A stretch of DNA of 64,000 bases. It comes from Aphodosoma sp051870875. GTDB lineage: Bacteria; Bacteroidota; Bacteroidia; Bacteroidales; Paludibacteraceae. The stretch covers positions 1-64,000 of the forward strand of contig JBJECG010000037.1 in the NCBI GenBank assembly GCA_051870875.1, written 5' to 3'. Positions 45,566 to 52,775 of this stretch are shown here, in pieces. The position numbers and the translations under genes were made by a program. Numbering within the stretch: the stretch's first letter is position 1; each line of letters opens with the position of its first letter. Below the pieces are notes generated by a model that saw nothing but the letters and a program-made list of their open reading frames with translations, made no database searches and was not told where the DNA came from.

Positions 45566-46351
45566 ATGGTCAAAACAATAATGAAATATATGAATCTGTT
45601 GGTGGGAGTATTAGCATTGGCATTGGTAGCAACTCCCGCACTGGCACAGAGCCGTAAAGAGAAGAAAGCCGCACAAAAAGCTGCGTGGGAAATGGAACAG
45701 CAGCAAGCACGGGAGGAAGCACAATTGCGCCATAAACTTCGTATGGACAGTCTTGCTAATGCGCAAAAAGTGGCTGAAGAGGCCGCACAAAAAGCGGAAA
45801 TGCAGGCTGCTGCAGAAAAAGCGGAAGCAGAGGCAAAAGTCCGTAAAGCAGAGCAGGAAATGCGTCAACAGGAAGTGGAAGTTGCGGATATGCCTTGTTT
45901 TGGACGGGAATTCTATTCTACGGCAGAAATCGTACGTGCCACAAGTATAGGTGAGAGTATGAATCAGCAAATGGCAAAACGATTTGCACGTTCGGCAGCT
46001 ATTGAGGAGCTGACATCTAAAATCAATACGGCAGTGCAAGCACTTATACATGATTATTTCAAGAGTGAGAATAAGAATATGTCAGAAAATTTTGAACAGA
46101 AAATACAAGGATTGACTGTGCAGAAAATAGAACAAACTACAGGATATCGTACTGCTTGTGAGAAATATACAACTTACTTCAATAATAACAATGTTAAGGT
46201 GTACAAATGCTATATGGCGATAGAAATAGGTGCTGATGAAATCCTTAAACCGTTGTATGATGGATTGCAGGCTGAAGAATCGGAGCGTATAGAACTTGAT
46301 TATCAGCAGTTCAAAAAAGAGTTTGAAGATGCATTTCAAGCACAGGAATAA
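45566..46351 (+). CDS. Secreted coiled-coil protein with LPP20-like C-terminus
   Basis: A 261-residue protein with a signal peptide (LLVGVLALALVATPALAQ). A long Ala/Glu/Lys/Gln coiled coil follows (about residues 25-110, e.g. KAEMQAAAEKAEAEAKVRKA). The globular part from PCFGREFYSTAEIVRATSIG onward has the helix-then-strand pattern of LPP20-like domains, including MAKRFARSAAIEELTSKIN and a final KVYKCYMAIEIG strand. LPP20/FlgP-type proteins associate with CsgG/FlgO-like proteins at the outer membrane. First gene of the DGR-bearing cluster; the target gene starts 20 bases later. Confidence 0.75.
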   Translation: MVKTIMKYMNLLVGVLALALVATPALAQSRKEKKAAQKAAWEMEQQQAREEAQLRHKLRMDSLANAQKVAEEAAQKAEMQAAAEKAEAEAKVRKAEQEMRQQEVEVADMPCFGREFYSTAEIVRATSIGESMNQQMAKRFARSAAIEELTSKINTAVQALIHDYFKSENKNMSENFEQKIQGLTVQKIEQTTGYRTACEKYTTYFNNNNVKVYKCYMAIEIGADEILKPLYDGLQAEESERIELDYQQFKKEFEDAFQAQE

Positions 46352-46371
46352 TATGTTTTAGTGATACTTTT

Positions 46372-47652
46372 ATGAATATGAAGAAAGTGGTGTTGTTGCT
46401 TAGTGTATGTTTCTTCACATTGTCGCTCTGTGCACAGACTGACAATGTGAAGAAAATTGCGATTTTGGAAGTGGTGGACCGCCAGAACAATGTCGATTAT
46501 CTGAATAAACTAATGTTTCGTAGTTATCTTACGGGGGCAATTACGCGAACTCCGGGCTACGAGGGTTATGACCGTGTGGATGTGTCGTCTGTACTCGGAG
46601 AGCATGATTTTCAGCGTACGGGTATGGTGAGTGATGCCCAAATCAAAAAAATCGGTGAATTTACGGGGGCACAATATGTGTTGATAGCAGAGGCGGCATC
46701 TAACGGTAACAAGATGTTTATAACTGCCAAAATTATTGATGTAGAAACCACTCGGGTGATTTCAACGAGTAGTGAATTGATGGATACTTCCGAAGAAGCA
46801 ATGCAGAAAGGTGCAATTGGTGTTGCACTTAAACTTTTGGGTGTGCAGGGTGGTGGAACTACTAATCGTTATCCTGCTCGTTCTTCTGTGTCATCTGGTA
46901 CAGAAGCGGTTGGTTCCGGACAAGATTTTACGGAAACGGCTTGGGGTATCAATATGAAGATGATTTATGTAGAGGGTGGCGATTTTCTGATGGGTTGTAC
47001 TTCAGAACAAGGCGATTGTGATAATGATGAGACCAATGTACGCCGTGTTACGTTGGATGCCTTTTATATCGGTATGTGCGAGGTGACCCAGTCGCAGTGG
47101 GAGAAAGTGATGGGCACTTCCGTTTCTCAGCAGCGGAATAAGGCGCAGGCATCATCGTTGTACGGTGTAGGTCCTGATTATCCGATGTATTATGTCAGTT
47201 GGGAAGAGGCGGATGAATTTTGTAGATTGTTAAGCCAGAAAACAGGTCGTACCTATGTCCTGCCAACCGAGGCGCAATGGGAATATGCGGCTCGGGGAGG
47301 AAAAAACGCTGAAGGTACTAAATATAGTGGCAGTAATATGCTTGATGCTGTGGCTTGGTATGATGGTAATAGTGGTGGTACTGCGCATATTGTCGGTACA
47401 AAACGTGCCAATGTGTTGGGAATTTACGATATGTCAGGTAATGTATGGGAGTGGTGCAAAGATTGGTATGTCAATTCGTATGTAAGTTATGACACGAATA
47501 ATCCTGTCGGGCCTTCTTCGGGGTCGTACCGTGTCAATCGTGGTGGTGGTTGGGGCAATGCTGCTGGGGGCTGCCGTGTTGCGAATCGTGGCGGCAATTC
47601 TCCCGGCTATCGTAGCTACTTTCTTGGCTTCCGCGTTGTTCTCCTCCCTTGA
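46372..47652 (+). CDS. DGR target: secreted CsgG-like + FGE/SUMF1-fold variable protein
   Basis: A 426-residue protein. A signal peptide ends near LSLCAQ. Residues about 26-158 resemble the CsgG/TolB-N-like fold (KKIAILEVVDRQN, QYVLIAEAAS, IIDVETTRVISTSSELM). A linker rich in Ser/Gly/Thr leads to an FGE-sulfatase/SUMF1 domain (about 192-426) with MIYVEGGDFLMG, YYVSWEEADEFCRLL, VLPTEAQWEYAARGG and MSGNVWEWCKDWY. The active-site cysteine pair of true formylglycine enzymes is absent, so this is a binding fold of the DGR C-type-lectin class. Residues 386-417 are the diversified surface: 11 of 15 adenine-bearing template codons differ. The VR ends two bases before the stop codon. Confidence 0.93.
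   Translation: MNMKKVVLLLSVCFFTLSLCAQTDNVKKIAILEVVDRQNNVDYLNKLMFRSYLTGAITRTPGYEGYDRVDVSSVLGEHDFQRTGMVSDAQIKKIGEFTGAQYVLIAEAASNGNKMFITAKIIDVETTRVISTSSELMDTSEEAMQKGAIGVALKLLGVQGGGTTNRYPARSSVSSGTEAVGSGQDFTETAWGINMKMIYVEGGDFLMGCTSEQGDCDNDETNVRRVTLDAFYIGMCEVTQSQWEKVMGTSVSQQRNKAQASSLYGVGPDYPMYYVSWEEADEFCRLLSQKTGRTYVLPTEAQWEYAARGGKNAEGTKYSGSNMLDAVAWYDGNSGGTAHIVGTKRANVLGIYDMSGNVWEWCKDWYVNSYVSYDTNNPVGPSSGSYRVNRGGGWGNAAGGCRVANRGGNSPGYRSYFLGFRVVLLP
47520..47647 (+). repeat. DGR variable repeat (VR)
   Basis: 128 bp, aligned without gaps to TR at 49241-49368 (offset 1,721). 111 positions are identical; 16 of the 17 differences fall where TR has A (changes to G, T or both in a codon), and one is TR G49256 to VR C47535. 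The last 25 bp (47623-47647) are identical in both and should include the initiation-of-mutagenic-homing (IMH) sequence. VR and TR diverge abruptly at 47648. Confidence 0.96.
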
Positions 47653-47687
47653 GTTTATTGCAGTAGCCAAACTCTGCCTTGATTAGT

Positions 47688-47759
47688 GCAAAGGCTTTGG
47701 CGGAGTGCCGGATGCGGGAGCAGGAAGCCCCGCATCAGAAACGGAGAGAAAGCCTTTGC
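47688..47759. other. Nested inverted repeat downstream of VR
   Basis: Outer arms GCAAAGGCTTT (47688-47698) and AAAGCCTTTGC (47749-47759) are perfect; inner arms GATGCGGG (47711-47718) and CCCGCATC (47729-47736) are perfect. It starts 41 bp after VR. Some DGRs need a hairpin/cruciform just after VR for homing; this one is larger and further away, so it may instead be an RNA element or attenuator between target and HRDC gene. Confidence 0.7.
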
Positions 47760-47783
47760 CATGTAATGTAATATACTAAAAGA

Positions 47784-48248
47784 ATGCAAGTGAAGATTTT
47801 TACAATCCCATTGATAGGTAATGAGGAGATTATATCCGAAATGAATACTTTTTTGCAAGTGCAGAAAGTGTTGACCTTGGATAAGCAGTTGGTTATAGTG
47901 GGGGAGCAAGCTTATTGGTCTTTCTGTATAACATATCTTACGCAGACATTGGCAGGAAATAGGTTTGTTGGGAAACAAAATAAAGTGGATTATAAGGAGA
48001 TTCTTGAACCTGAGATTTTTACTGTTTTTTCTGTCTTGCGTACAATTCGAAAGTCTTTGTCGGAACGTGATGCAGTTCCTGCGTATGCTATTTTTACGGA
48101 TAGTGAGTTGGCTGAAATTGCCAAATTGAAAACATTAGATCCGAAAAATATGGAGAAAATACAGGGGATTGGGCAGAAAAAGGTTGAAAAATATGGAATG
48201 GCTTTATGTGAGATGTATAAAGAACAAATGGAACTTGACTTAAAATGA
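47784..48248 (+). CDS. HRDC-domain DGR accessory protein
   Basis: A 154-residue protein. Residues about 70-152 form an HRDC (helicase and RNaseD C-terminal) domain: VLRTIRKSLSERDAVPAYAI, then FTDSELAEIAKLK, and the end IQGIGQKKVEKYG. The N-terminal 65 residues have an alpha/beta look. HRDC proteins are a known alternative to Avd as accessory factor in DGRs, presumably guiding RT to its RNA or DNA substrate. Its stop overlaps the RT start (ATGA), so the two are translationally coupled. No Avd gene is seen. Confidence 0.9.
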   Translation: MQVKIFTIPLIGNEEIISEMNTFLQVQKVLTLDKQLVIVGEQAYWSFCITYLTQTLAGNRFVGKQNKVDYKEILEPEIFTVFSVLRTIRKSLSERDAVPAYAIFTDSELAEIAKLKTLDPKNMEKIQGIGQKKVEKYGMALCEMYKEQMELDLK

Positions 48249-49270
48249 AACGGATAGGAGGATTATTGCCTCAAGTAACTGAAATGGAGAATTTGCGTGT
48301 GGCTTTTTATAAAGCACAGCGAGGTAATAGTGGAAAAGCAGAAGTCGTTAATTACCGGGAACACTTGTCGGAAAATTTGTTATTGTTACAACAACAGTTA
48401 CTTATAGGAAAGGTGAATGTTGGAAAATATAAGTCATTTATAATATATGAACCTAAAGAACGTAAGATTTGTTCCGCGGCATTTGAGGAACGTGTATTAC
48501 ATCACGCTTTGTTGAATATTTGTGCTCCCGTATTCGAACGGCATTTGGTGGATACAACTTACGCCAATCGAAAACGGAAAGGAGTATATAAGGCATTGGA
48601 TGCTGCGCATGTGGCTATGTCACAATATATGTATGTGGCGAAATTGGATGTGAGAAAGTATTTTGATACCATTGACCATAGTATATTGAAGAAAGCATTG
48701 CGGCGTTTGATGAAAGAAGAGCCCTTATTAGCTGTTTGGGAGGCAATTATAGATTCTTATGAAGTAACACCGGATAAAGGACTGCCTATAGGAAATCTCA
48801 CAAGTCAATATTGTGCCAATTATTATTTGTCAGGAATGGATCATTATGCTAAAGAACAATTGAAAGTGGCTGTATATGTACGCTACATGGATGATATTCT
48901 TCTTTTTGGAACTGATAGGCAACAATTATTGCAACAGACAAAGGCAATGATTAAATACGCAGAAATGCATTTGAATTTATTGATGAAACCTCCAATAGTA
49001 TGTAGAACAACAATGGCAATCACTTTTTTAGGTTATCGTTTGCGAGGACGGATTGTGACATTAGCGGGCAGAAGCAGACGGCGTTTTACAAAGAAGTATC
49101 GTATTATACATGACTTGTTTCAGAAAGGAGTGCTTGGAGAGATAGAGTATCAGATGCACTTACTGCCACTTTTTGCATTTGTCAAACATGGATACACAAA
49201 ACAATATAGAAAAAGAATAATACAACAGGTGGAGAGTCATGGGGTCGAACCGTGTGAATCGTGGTGGTAG
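48245..49270 (+). CDS. DGR reverse transcriptase
   Basis: A 341-residue RT. Catalytic aspartates are at KLDVRKYF (D135) and YVRYMDDILLF (YMDD, residues 214-217). The DGR-specific motif 4 is LPIGNLTSQ (residues 181-188 region) in place of the QGxxxSP of group II intron and retron RTs. Thumb-like helices follow; there is no maturase or endonuclease domain. It copies the TR RNA with errors at adenines, and the cDNA replaces VR. The last ten codons lie inside TR, and its TAG stop contains TR adenine 49269. Base composition is AT-rich compared with flanking core genes. Confidence 0.96.
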   Translation: MKRIGGLLPQVTEMENLRVAFYKAQRGNSGKAEVVNYREHLSENLLLLQQQLLIGKVNVGKYKSFIIYEPKERKICSAAFEERVLHHALLNICAPVFERHLVDTTYANRKRKGVYKALDAAHVAMSQYMYVAKLDVRKYFDTIDHSILKKALRRLMKEEPLLAVWEAIIDSYEVTPDKGLPIGNLTSQYCANYYLSGMDHYAKEQLKVAVYVRYMDDILLFGTDRQQLLQQTKAMIKYAEMHLNLLMKPPIVCRTTMAITFLGYRLRGRIVTLAGRSRRRFTKKYRIIHDLFQKGVLGEIEYQMHLLPLFAFVKHGYTKQYRKRIIQQVESHGVEPCESWW

Positions 49271-49368
49271 TTGGAACAATACTGCTGGGAACTGCCGTGT
49301 TGCGAATCGTAACAACAATTCTCCCGGCAATCGTAACAACAATCTTGGCTTCCGCGTTGTTCTCCTCC
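49241..49368 (+). repeat. DGR template repeat (TR)
   Basis: 128 bp invariant template. In the VR reading frame it has 28 adenines in 15 codons: 13 Asn codons (AAC/AAT), one AGT and one ACT. These codons cannot mutate to stop by changes at A. The first 30 bp overlap the RT 3' end. The open frame through it (from about 49239) is a by-product, not a gene. Confidence 0.96.
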
Positions 49369-49451
49369 GGAGCTTAAGGCAGAGATGGATGTCATGCAAT
49401 AAACAGATTCTTCTCCTTTCCTGAATATAGTAGGAAAAAAGGAACGGTTGC

Positions 49452-49471
49452 ATACCGGTAGAGACTGGTAT
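49452..49471. other. 8-bp hairpin downstream of TR
   Basis: ATACCGGT, loop AGAG, ACTGGTAT: 8 pairs including one G-T, 4-base loop. It lies 84 bp after TR. Its size is like that of the DGR cruciforms known beside VR; whether it acts in the TR transcript is unknown. Confidence 0.4.
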
Positions 49472-49531
49472 TGGTAGGTTGGATATCGAAGATTCTGGTC
49501 TCTTTTTTAGTAAAAATCGAATATAATAAAT

Positions 49532-50608
49532 ATGACACGATTGAATGTAATTATTGCTGTAGTGACCTTTTTTTCGTTAGTAATGGAAGCGCAGCAAATG
49601 CCCGATTGGTATGATATGGATAAACGTCGTTTCCTGTATCCTTCCACAGAGTATTTTACGGGTTTTGCTGTTGGTAGCCGTATGGATGGCGAAACGATAG
49701 AGGCTGTTATGTCGCGACTGAAGAATGAAGCACGTGTGGAAGCCCTTTCCACAATACAGGTACAGGTGGAAAATACAACGAAAGACTATTCTTCCGTACA
49801 GCAGTTGCAGACAATGGACGGTTGGATGGAGGCTGTCTATCTCTCGTTGGAAAGTACAACCCGTTTGCAAGTCAAAATGGAAATTCCTGGTTTGCAAATT
49901 GAAGCCTGGAATAATCCTGCCAACAACGAGATTACTGCTTTCGCTTATGTTCGTAAAAGTACACTTATCCGGCAGATGGAGAAGCAGATTATTTCCGGAT
50001 TGATTAAAATTGAAACGGTACTTGATAACGCTCAACAATTAGCGGATAACGGTCAGAAAGTGCAAGCACGTTCGATAGCCGAAAACGTGGTTCCTTGTTT
50101 TGCAGACGTGGAGCAAGCCCAACGTATTCTTGTCGCTGTTGATTTGTCTGCGGATACCGAGGCATTGCAGTTGGCAGATACCAAGATATTGCAACAACGT
50201 TTTATCCGAATGATGGCGGAGTTGAAAAACGGTTTACGTCTTTATATAAGTTGTGATGCCGCTTTGTTCGGTTCTGGATATAGCGCATTGCAGGGAGAGG
50301 TGAAAGGAGAATTGGGCAAGTTGGGAAGTACTTTTGTAGATGATGTTTCTTCATCAGATTGGGCAATATATATAAAGGCAAAAGCAAGAGAATATGCCAA
50401 GAACGATTTTGGTAGCGTAACAACCTATTTTGCCTATGTAGATGTACAATTGATTATCAAGAAGACAACCACAGGACAACAGATTTATGGAAATCAGATT
50501 AGCCAAAAGGGCGGTCATACGCATAACTATATAGCGGCTGCCCGTGAAGCCTATCGTCTGATAGTCCCGGAGATTAATGCAATCATACGACAGCAAATAA
50601 GTCAGTAA
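49532..50608 (+). CDS. Secreted LPP20-like protein
   Basis: A 358-residue protein with a weak signal peptide (LNVIIAVVTFFSLVMEAQQ). The LPP20-like domain is at about residues 20-175: PDWYDMDKRRFLYPSTEYFTG, then SRLKNEARVEALSTIQVQVEN with its amphipathic helix, and ITAFAYVRKSTLIRQME. A helical middle (QQLADNGQKVQARSIAENV) and a second alpha/beta domain (about 215-350) follow. That second part, LRLYISCDAALFGSGYS to VDVQLIIKKTTTGQQIYGN, resembles the ligand-binding half of CsgG-like or related proteins. It lies downstream of the TR in the same direction and shares the domain type of the first gene of the cluster. Confidence 0.78.
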   Translation: MTRLNVIIAVVTFFSLVMEAQQMPDWYDMDKRRFLYPSTEYFTGFAVGSRMDGETIEAVMSRLKNEARVEALSTIQVQVENTTKDYSSVQQLQTMDGWMEAVYLSLESTTRLQVKMEIPGLQIEAWNNPANNEITAFAYVRKSTLIRQMEKQIISGLIKIETVLDNAQQLADNGQKVQARSIAENVVPCFADVEQAQRILVAVDLSADTEALQLADTKILQQRFIRMMAELKNGLRLYISCDAALFGSGYSALQGEVKGELGKLGSTFVDDVSSSDWAIYIKAKAREYAKNDFGSVTTYFAYVDVQLIIKKTTTGQQIYGNQISQKGGHTHNYIAAAREAYRLIVPEINAIIRQQISQ

Positions 50609-50637
50609 ACAAATTATGTGTTTTGCATAATTCAATT

Positions 50638-52245
50638 ATGAGGAAACATAGGGTAATATCTTCTGTAGGGTATAGCTGGGTACGTTGGTTACTCGGTTGT
50701 GTGTGCATTGCACTTGTGCCTGATGTTGTAGCACAGTCGTTTGAAGAGCATGCGCAGCGTATGAATGAACGGTTTGAGGCGTTCCGGCAGGAAAAACAGC
50801 AGGAGTTCACCGCCTTTACCGCACGGCAGAACGAAGAATTTGCCGCCTTTGTAGGACGGCAATGGCAATTGTTTGAAAATTGCCGTCTGCAACGTCCCTC
50901 CCAGTCAACTCCCAAACCTGACAGGGTGCCGGTAGCTTCCGATACGCAGGCAGATGCTGCTCCTGTCGATTCGGAGAAAGTGTCTTGTTCGCCCGTGCAT
51001 TCGTCTGCCACAGCAGGAACTGCCGATACTTATGTGGTTCGCACTGTTGTTTCTTCTTCAGGCACCAAAGAGGTGGCGGTTGCCAAACCGCAGCCGGTAG
51101 CGGGAAACGTGTCGGGCAATACTGTAAATGTCGTTTTTTATGGTCAATCTTTTCCATTACCGTTTAGCAGCAAACTGAACTTGCATACAGCTGGTAGCCG
51201 GGAAGCGGATTGTGCCGCCTATTTCCGTGCTTTTGCCCTGTGCAGTTCGGAATCGCATGCGCTGTGGCAGGCTGTAGAGAAGCAGGCAACGGTGTTCGGT
51301 CTGAATGAGTGGGGGCGTTTCTGCATGGTGCGTTCTGTAGCGGAAACGTTGTTCAAAACTACTGACGATCGTGTGCTGTTCTGCTTTTGTATGTTGCGCA
51401 ACGAAGGAGGCTACAAAGTGAAGTTGGCGCGTGGTTGCGACTCGGGCAATCTGACACTTCTGCTGGCGCTTGACAACCGCAAAGATGTGTTCTCGTATAG
51501 TTATTTCACCATGGAAGATGCCGGTCAGCAGGTAAAGTACTATTCTGTCTATGGGGGCGGTAAAGCCAAAGAATGTGTCTATACTTATACTTTTCAAGAA
51601 CAAGACGGCCGCTTGCGGGAGATGGGGCTCGATTTTACCCGTACACTGACTATCGGCAAATGCGATAAAACTCGTACGCTCCGTTCCGCCAAATACGCTG
51701 TGGAAATATCTCTGCCTTACAATTCCGCCAATCTTTCCTACTTGGACGATGTACCGATGACGGTGTTCCCCGTCTATTTCCAAGCCCCTATGCCTCCTGA
51801 AGCACAGCGGGCGTTGCAAACGTGGACCGATGGCCTGAAGCGTGAGCATACACAGGTGGAGTTGGTGTCAGTGTTGCTTGATTTTGTGCAGACGGCATTC
51901 CAATATAAAACCGATGAGAACCAGTTCGGTTACGAAAAGTATTTCTATCCGGAAGAAGTGGTGGGCTATCCGTATAGCGATTGCGAAGACCGTTCGGCGT
52001 TGTTTGCGTGGTTGGTCACCACGTTTGCCGGTGCACGGGTGATAGGATTGCAGTATGAAGGTCATGTCGCTACTGCAGTGAGTTTCGATGATGATACTGC
52101 TCTTAGTGGCGACTATTTCTCCTATGGGGGACGGAAATACTATATGTGCGACCCTACGTTCTGCAATGCCCCCATAGGTATGACAATGCCTGTATATAAA
52201 GGCAAAACGCCCAAAGTAATCAAATTGAAGGCACCCGTTTTATGA
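50638..52245 (+). CDS. Secreted coiled-coil protein with transglutaminase-like fold
   Basis: A 535-residue protein from the ATG at 50638, with a signal peptide (WLLGCVCIALVPDVVAQS). A Gln/Glu/Phe-rich coiled coil (HAQRMNERFEAFRQEKQQEF) and a Pro/Ser/Val linker follow. The C-terminal half contains a transglutaminase-like fold with the Cys-His-Asp pattern: YSDCEDRSALFAWL (Cys), YEGHVATAVSF (His), YYMCDPTF (Asp). It could crosslink, cleave or simply bind protein or wall peptides. It overlaps the next gene by four bases (ATGA). Confidence 0.8.
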   Translation: MRKHRVISSVGYSWVRWLLGCVCIALVPDVVAQSFEEHAQRMNERFEAFRQEKQQEFTAFTARQNEEFAAFVGRQWQLFENCRLQRPSQSTPKPDRVPVASDTQADAAPVDSEKVSCSPVHSSATAGTADTYVVRTVVSSSGTKEVAVAKPQPVAGNVSGNTVNVVFYGQSFPLPFSSKLNLHTAGSREADCAAYFRAFALCSSESHALWQAVEKQATVFGLNEWGRFCMVRSVAETLFKTTDDRVLFCFCMLRNEGGYKVKLARGCDSGNLTLLLALDNRKDVFSYSYFTMEDAGQQVKYYSVYGGGKAKECVYTYTFQEQDGRLREMGLDFTRTLTIGKCDKTRTLRSAKYAVEISLPYNSANLSYLDDVPMTVFPVYFQAPMPPEAQRALQTWTDGLKREHTQVELVSVLLDFVQTAFQYKTDENQFGYEKYFYPEEVVGYPYSDCEDRSALFAWLVTTFAGARVIGLQYEGHVATAVSFDDDTALSGDYFSYGGRKYYMCDPTFCNAPIGMTMPVYKGKTPKVIKLKAPVL

Positions 52246-52667
52246 ACCGTAAATCTTCCGTCTGTCTGATAGCTTTTGCTGTTGTGGTTTTGTCGGCTGC
52301 AGGCATATATGGTTATTATTCGTTTTACCGTCAGCATATCTATCATCCGGAAATGTTGGAACCGGAAGTGTTTGAACGTATGGAATACGATACCGGTTTG
52401 CTTATAGGGCTGTGGCAGTCAGGTACAGTGTTCTATCGTTACAACGAAGACGGTACCGGTTGCACATGGGACATTGCCGATGACGTTACAGAGGAGGAAG
52501 CCTCGTTGCTGGAGTGGCAGGTGGAGCATACATCGTTTACCCATCTGCATCGGATGGAGGCAGGTTGCGTAGTACCGAAACACTACCGCATTTGCGAGCT
52601 CGATTTGCAGCACCTTGTTTTCAAAGACGATTTCGGTAAAGTAGTATCTTTTGACAAAGTCGAATAA
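52242..52667 (+). CDS. Small membrane-anchored protein, end of DGR cluster
   Basis: A 141-residue protein with an N-terminal TM anchor (VCLIAFAVVVLSAAGIYGYY) and a lipocalin-like beta segment: LLIGLWQSGTVFYRYNEDG, then TWDIADDVTEEEASLLEW and VPKHYRICELDLQHLVFKDDFG (about residues 110-131). Such domains occur as small envelope proteins in Bacteroidota; function unknown. Translationally coupled to the transglutaminase-fold gene. Confidence 0.75.
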   Translation: MNRKSSVCLIAFAVVVLSAAGIYGYYSFYRQHIYHPEMLEPEVFERMEYDTGLLIGLWQSGTVFYRYNEDGTGCTWDIADDVTEEEASLLEWQVEHTSFTHLHRMEAGCVVPKHYRICELDLQHLVFKDDFGKVVSFDKVE

Positions 52668-52694
52668 CATAACCCTCTGAAAGAGGAGCGGTGC

Positions 52695-52721
52695 GTACAT
52701 GGGCTTTTCAACGCCCTGTAC
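52695..52721 (+). terminator. Possible terminator of the DGR cluster
   Basis: GTAC-at-GGGC and GCCC-t-GTAC pair around a short loop, followed by TTTGCTATT. The T run is poor. Confidence 0.4.
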
Positions 52722-52740
52722 TTTGCTATTCCTTACTATT

Positions 52741-52775
52741 AATGCGAGTTCTGGATAAGGATATCCAAACCGGTT
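52741..52775 (-). repeat. Right copy of 35-bp inverted repeat flanking the island
   Basis: Reverse complement matches 44477-44511 at 33 of 35 positions. The last nine bases (AACCGGTTT on the minus strand) also encode the N-R-F of the transposase SYNRF motif, which suggests the junction formed by recombination at this short homology. Confidence 0.85.

Larger units (their letters stand above)
46372..49471 (+). mobile_element. Diversity-generating retroelement (target, VR, HRDC, RT, TR)
   Basis: The order is target gene with VR at its 3' end, structured spacer, HRDC accessory gene, reverse transcriptase, TR. VR and TR are 1,721 bp apart in the same orientation. Differences are confined to template adenines except one G to C, the defining signature of mutagenic retrohoming. 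The HRDC-RT portion is visibly more AT-rich than the lpxB and murB genes either side. Confidence 0.96.

Noticed and set aside
46372..46440. Lipoprotein signal in the DGR target (LSLC)
   Set aside because: The residue before Cys is Leu, which does not fit a lipobox; cleavage by signal peptidase I after CA is more likely.
46372..47652. True formylglycine-generating or sulfatase-modifying enzyme
   Set aside because: The catalytic cysteine pair near the C-terminus is absent and that region is the DGR-diversified surface.
48245..49270. Group II intron or retron reverse transcriptase
   Set aside because: No maturase domain, no intron boundaries, no msr/msd; motif 4 is IGNLTSQ as in DGR enzymes, and TR/VR repeats are present.
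49239..49424. Open frame encoding an FGE-like C-terminus (VNRGGSWNNTAGNC)
   Set aside because: It is the template repeat read in the VR frame, not a separate gene; it lacks any N-terminal domain.
52419..52766. Continuation of the minus-strand transposase frame
   Set aside because: Beyond the SYNRF motif the frame is only antisense read-through of the 35-bp repeat and of the small plus-strand gene at 52242-52667.
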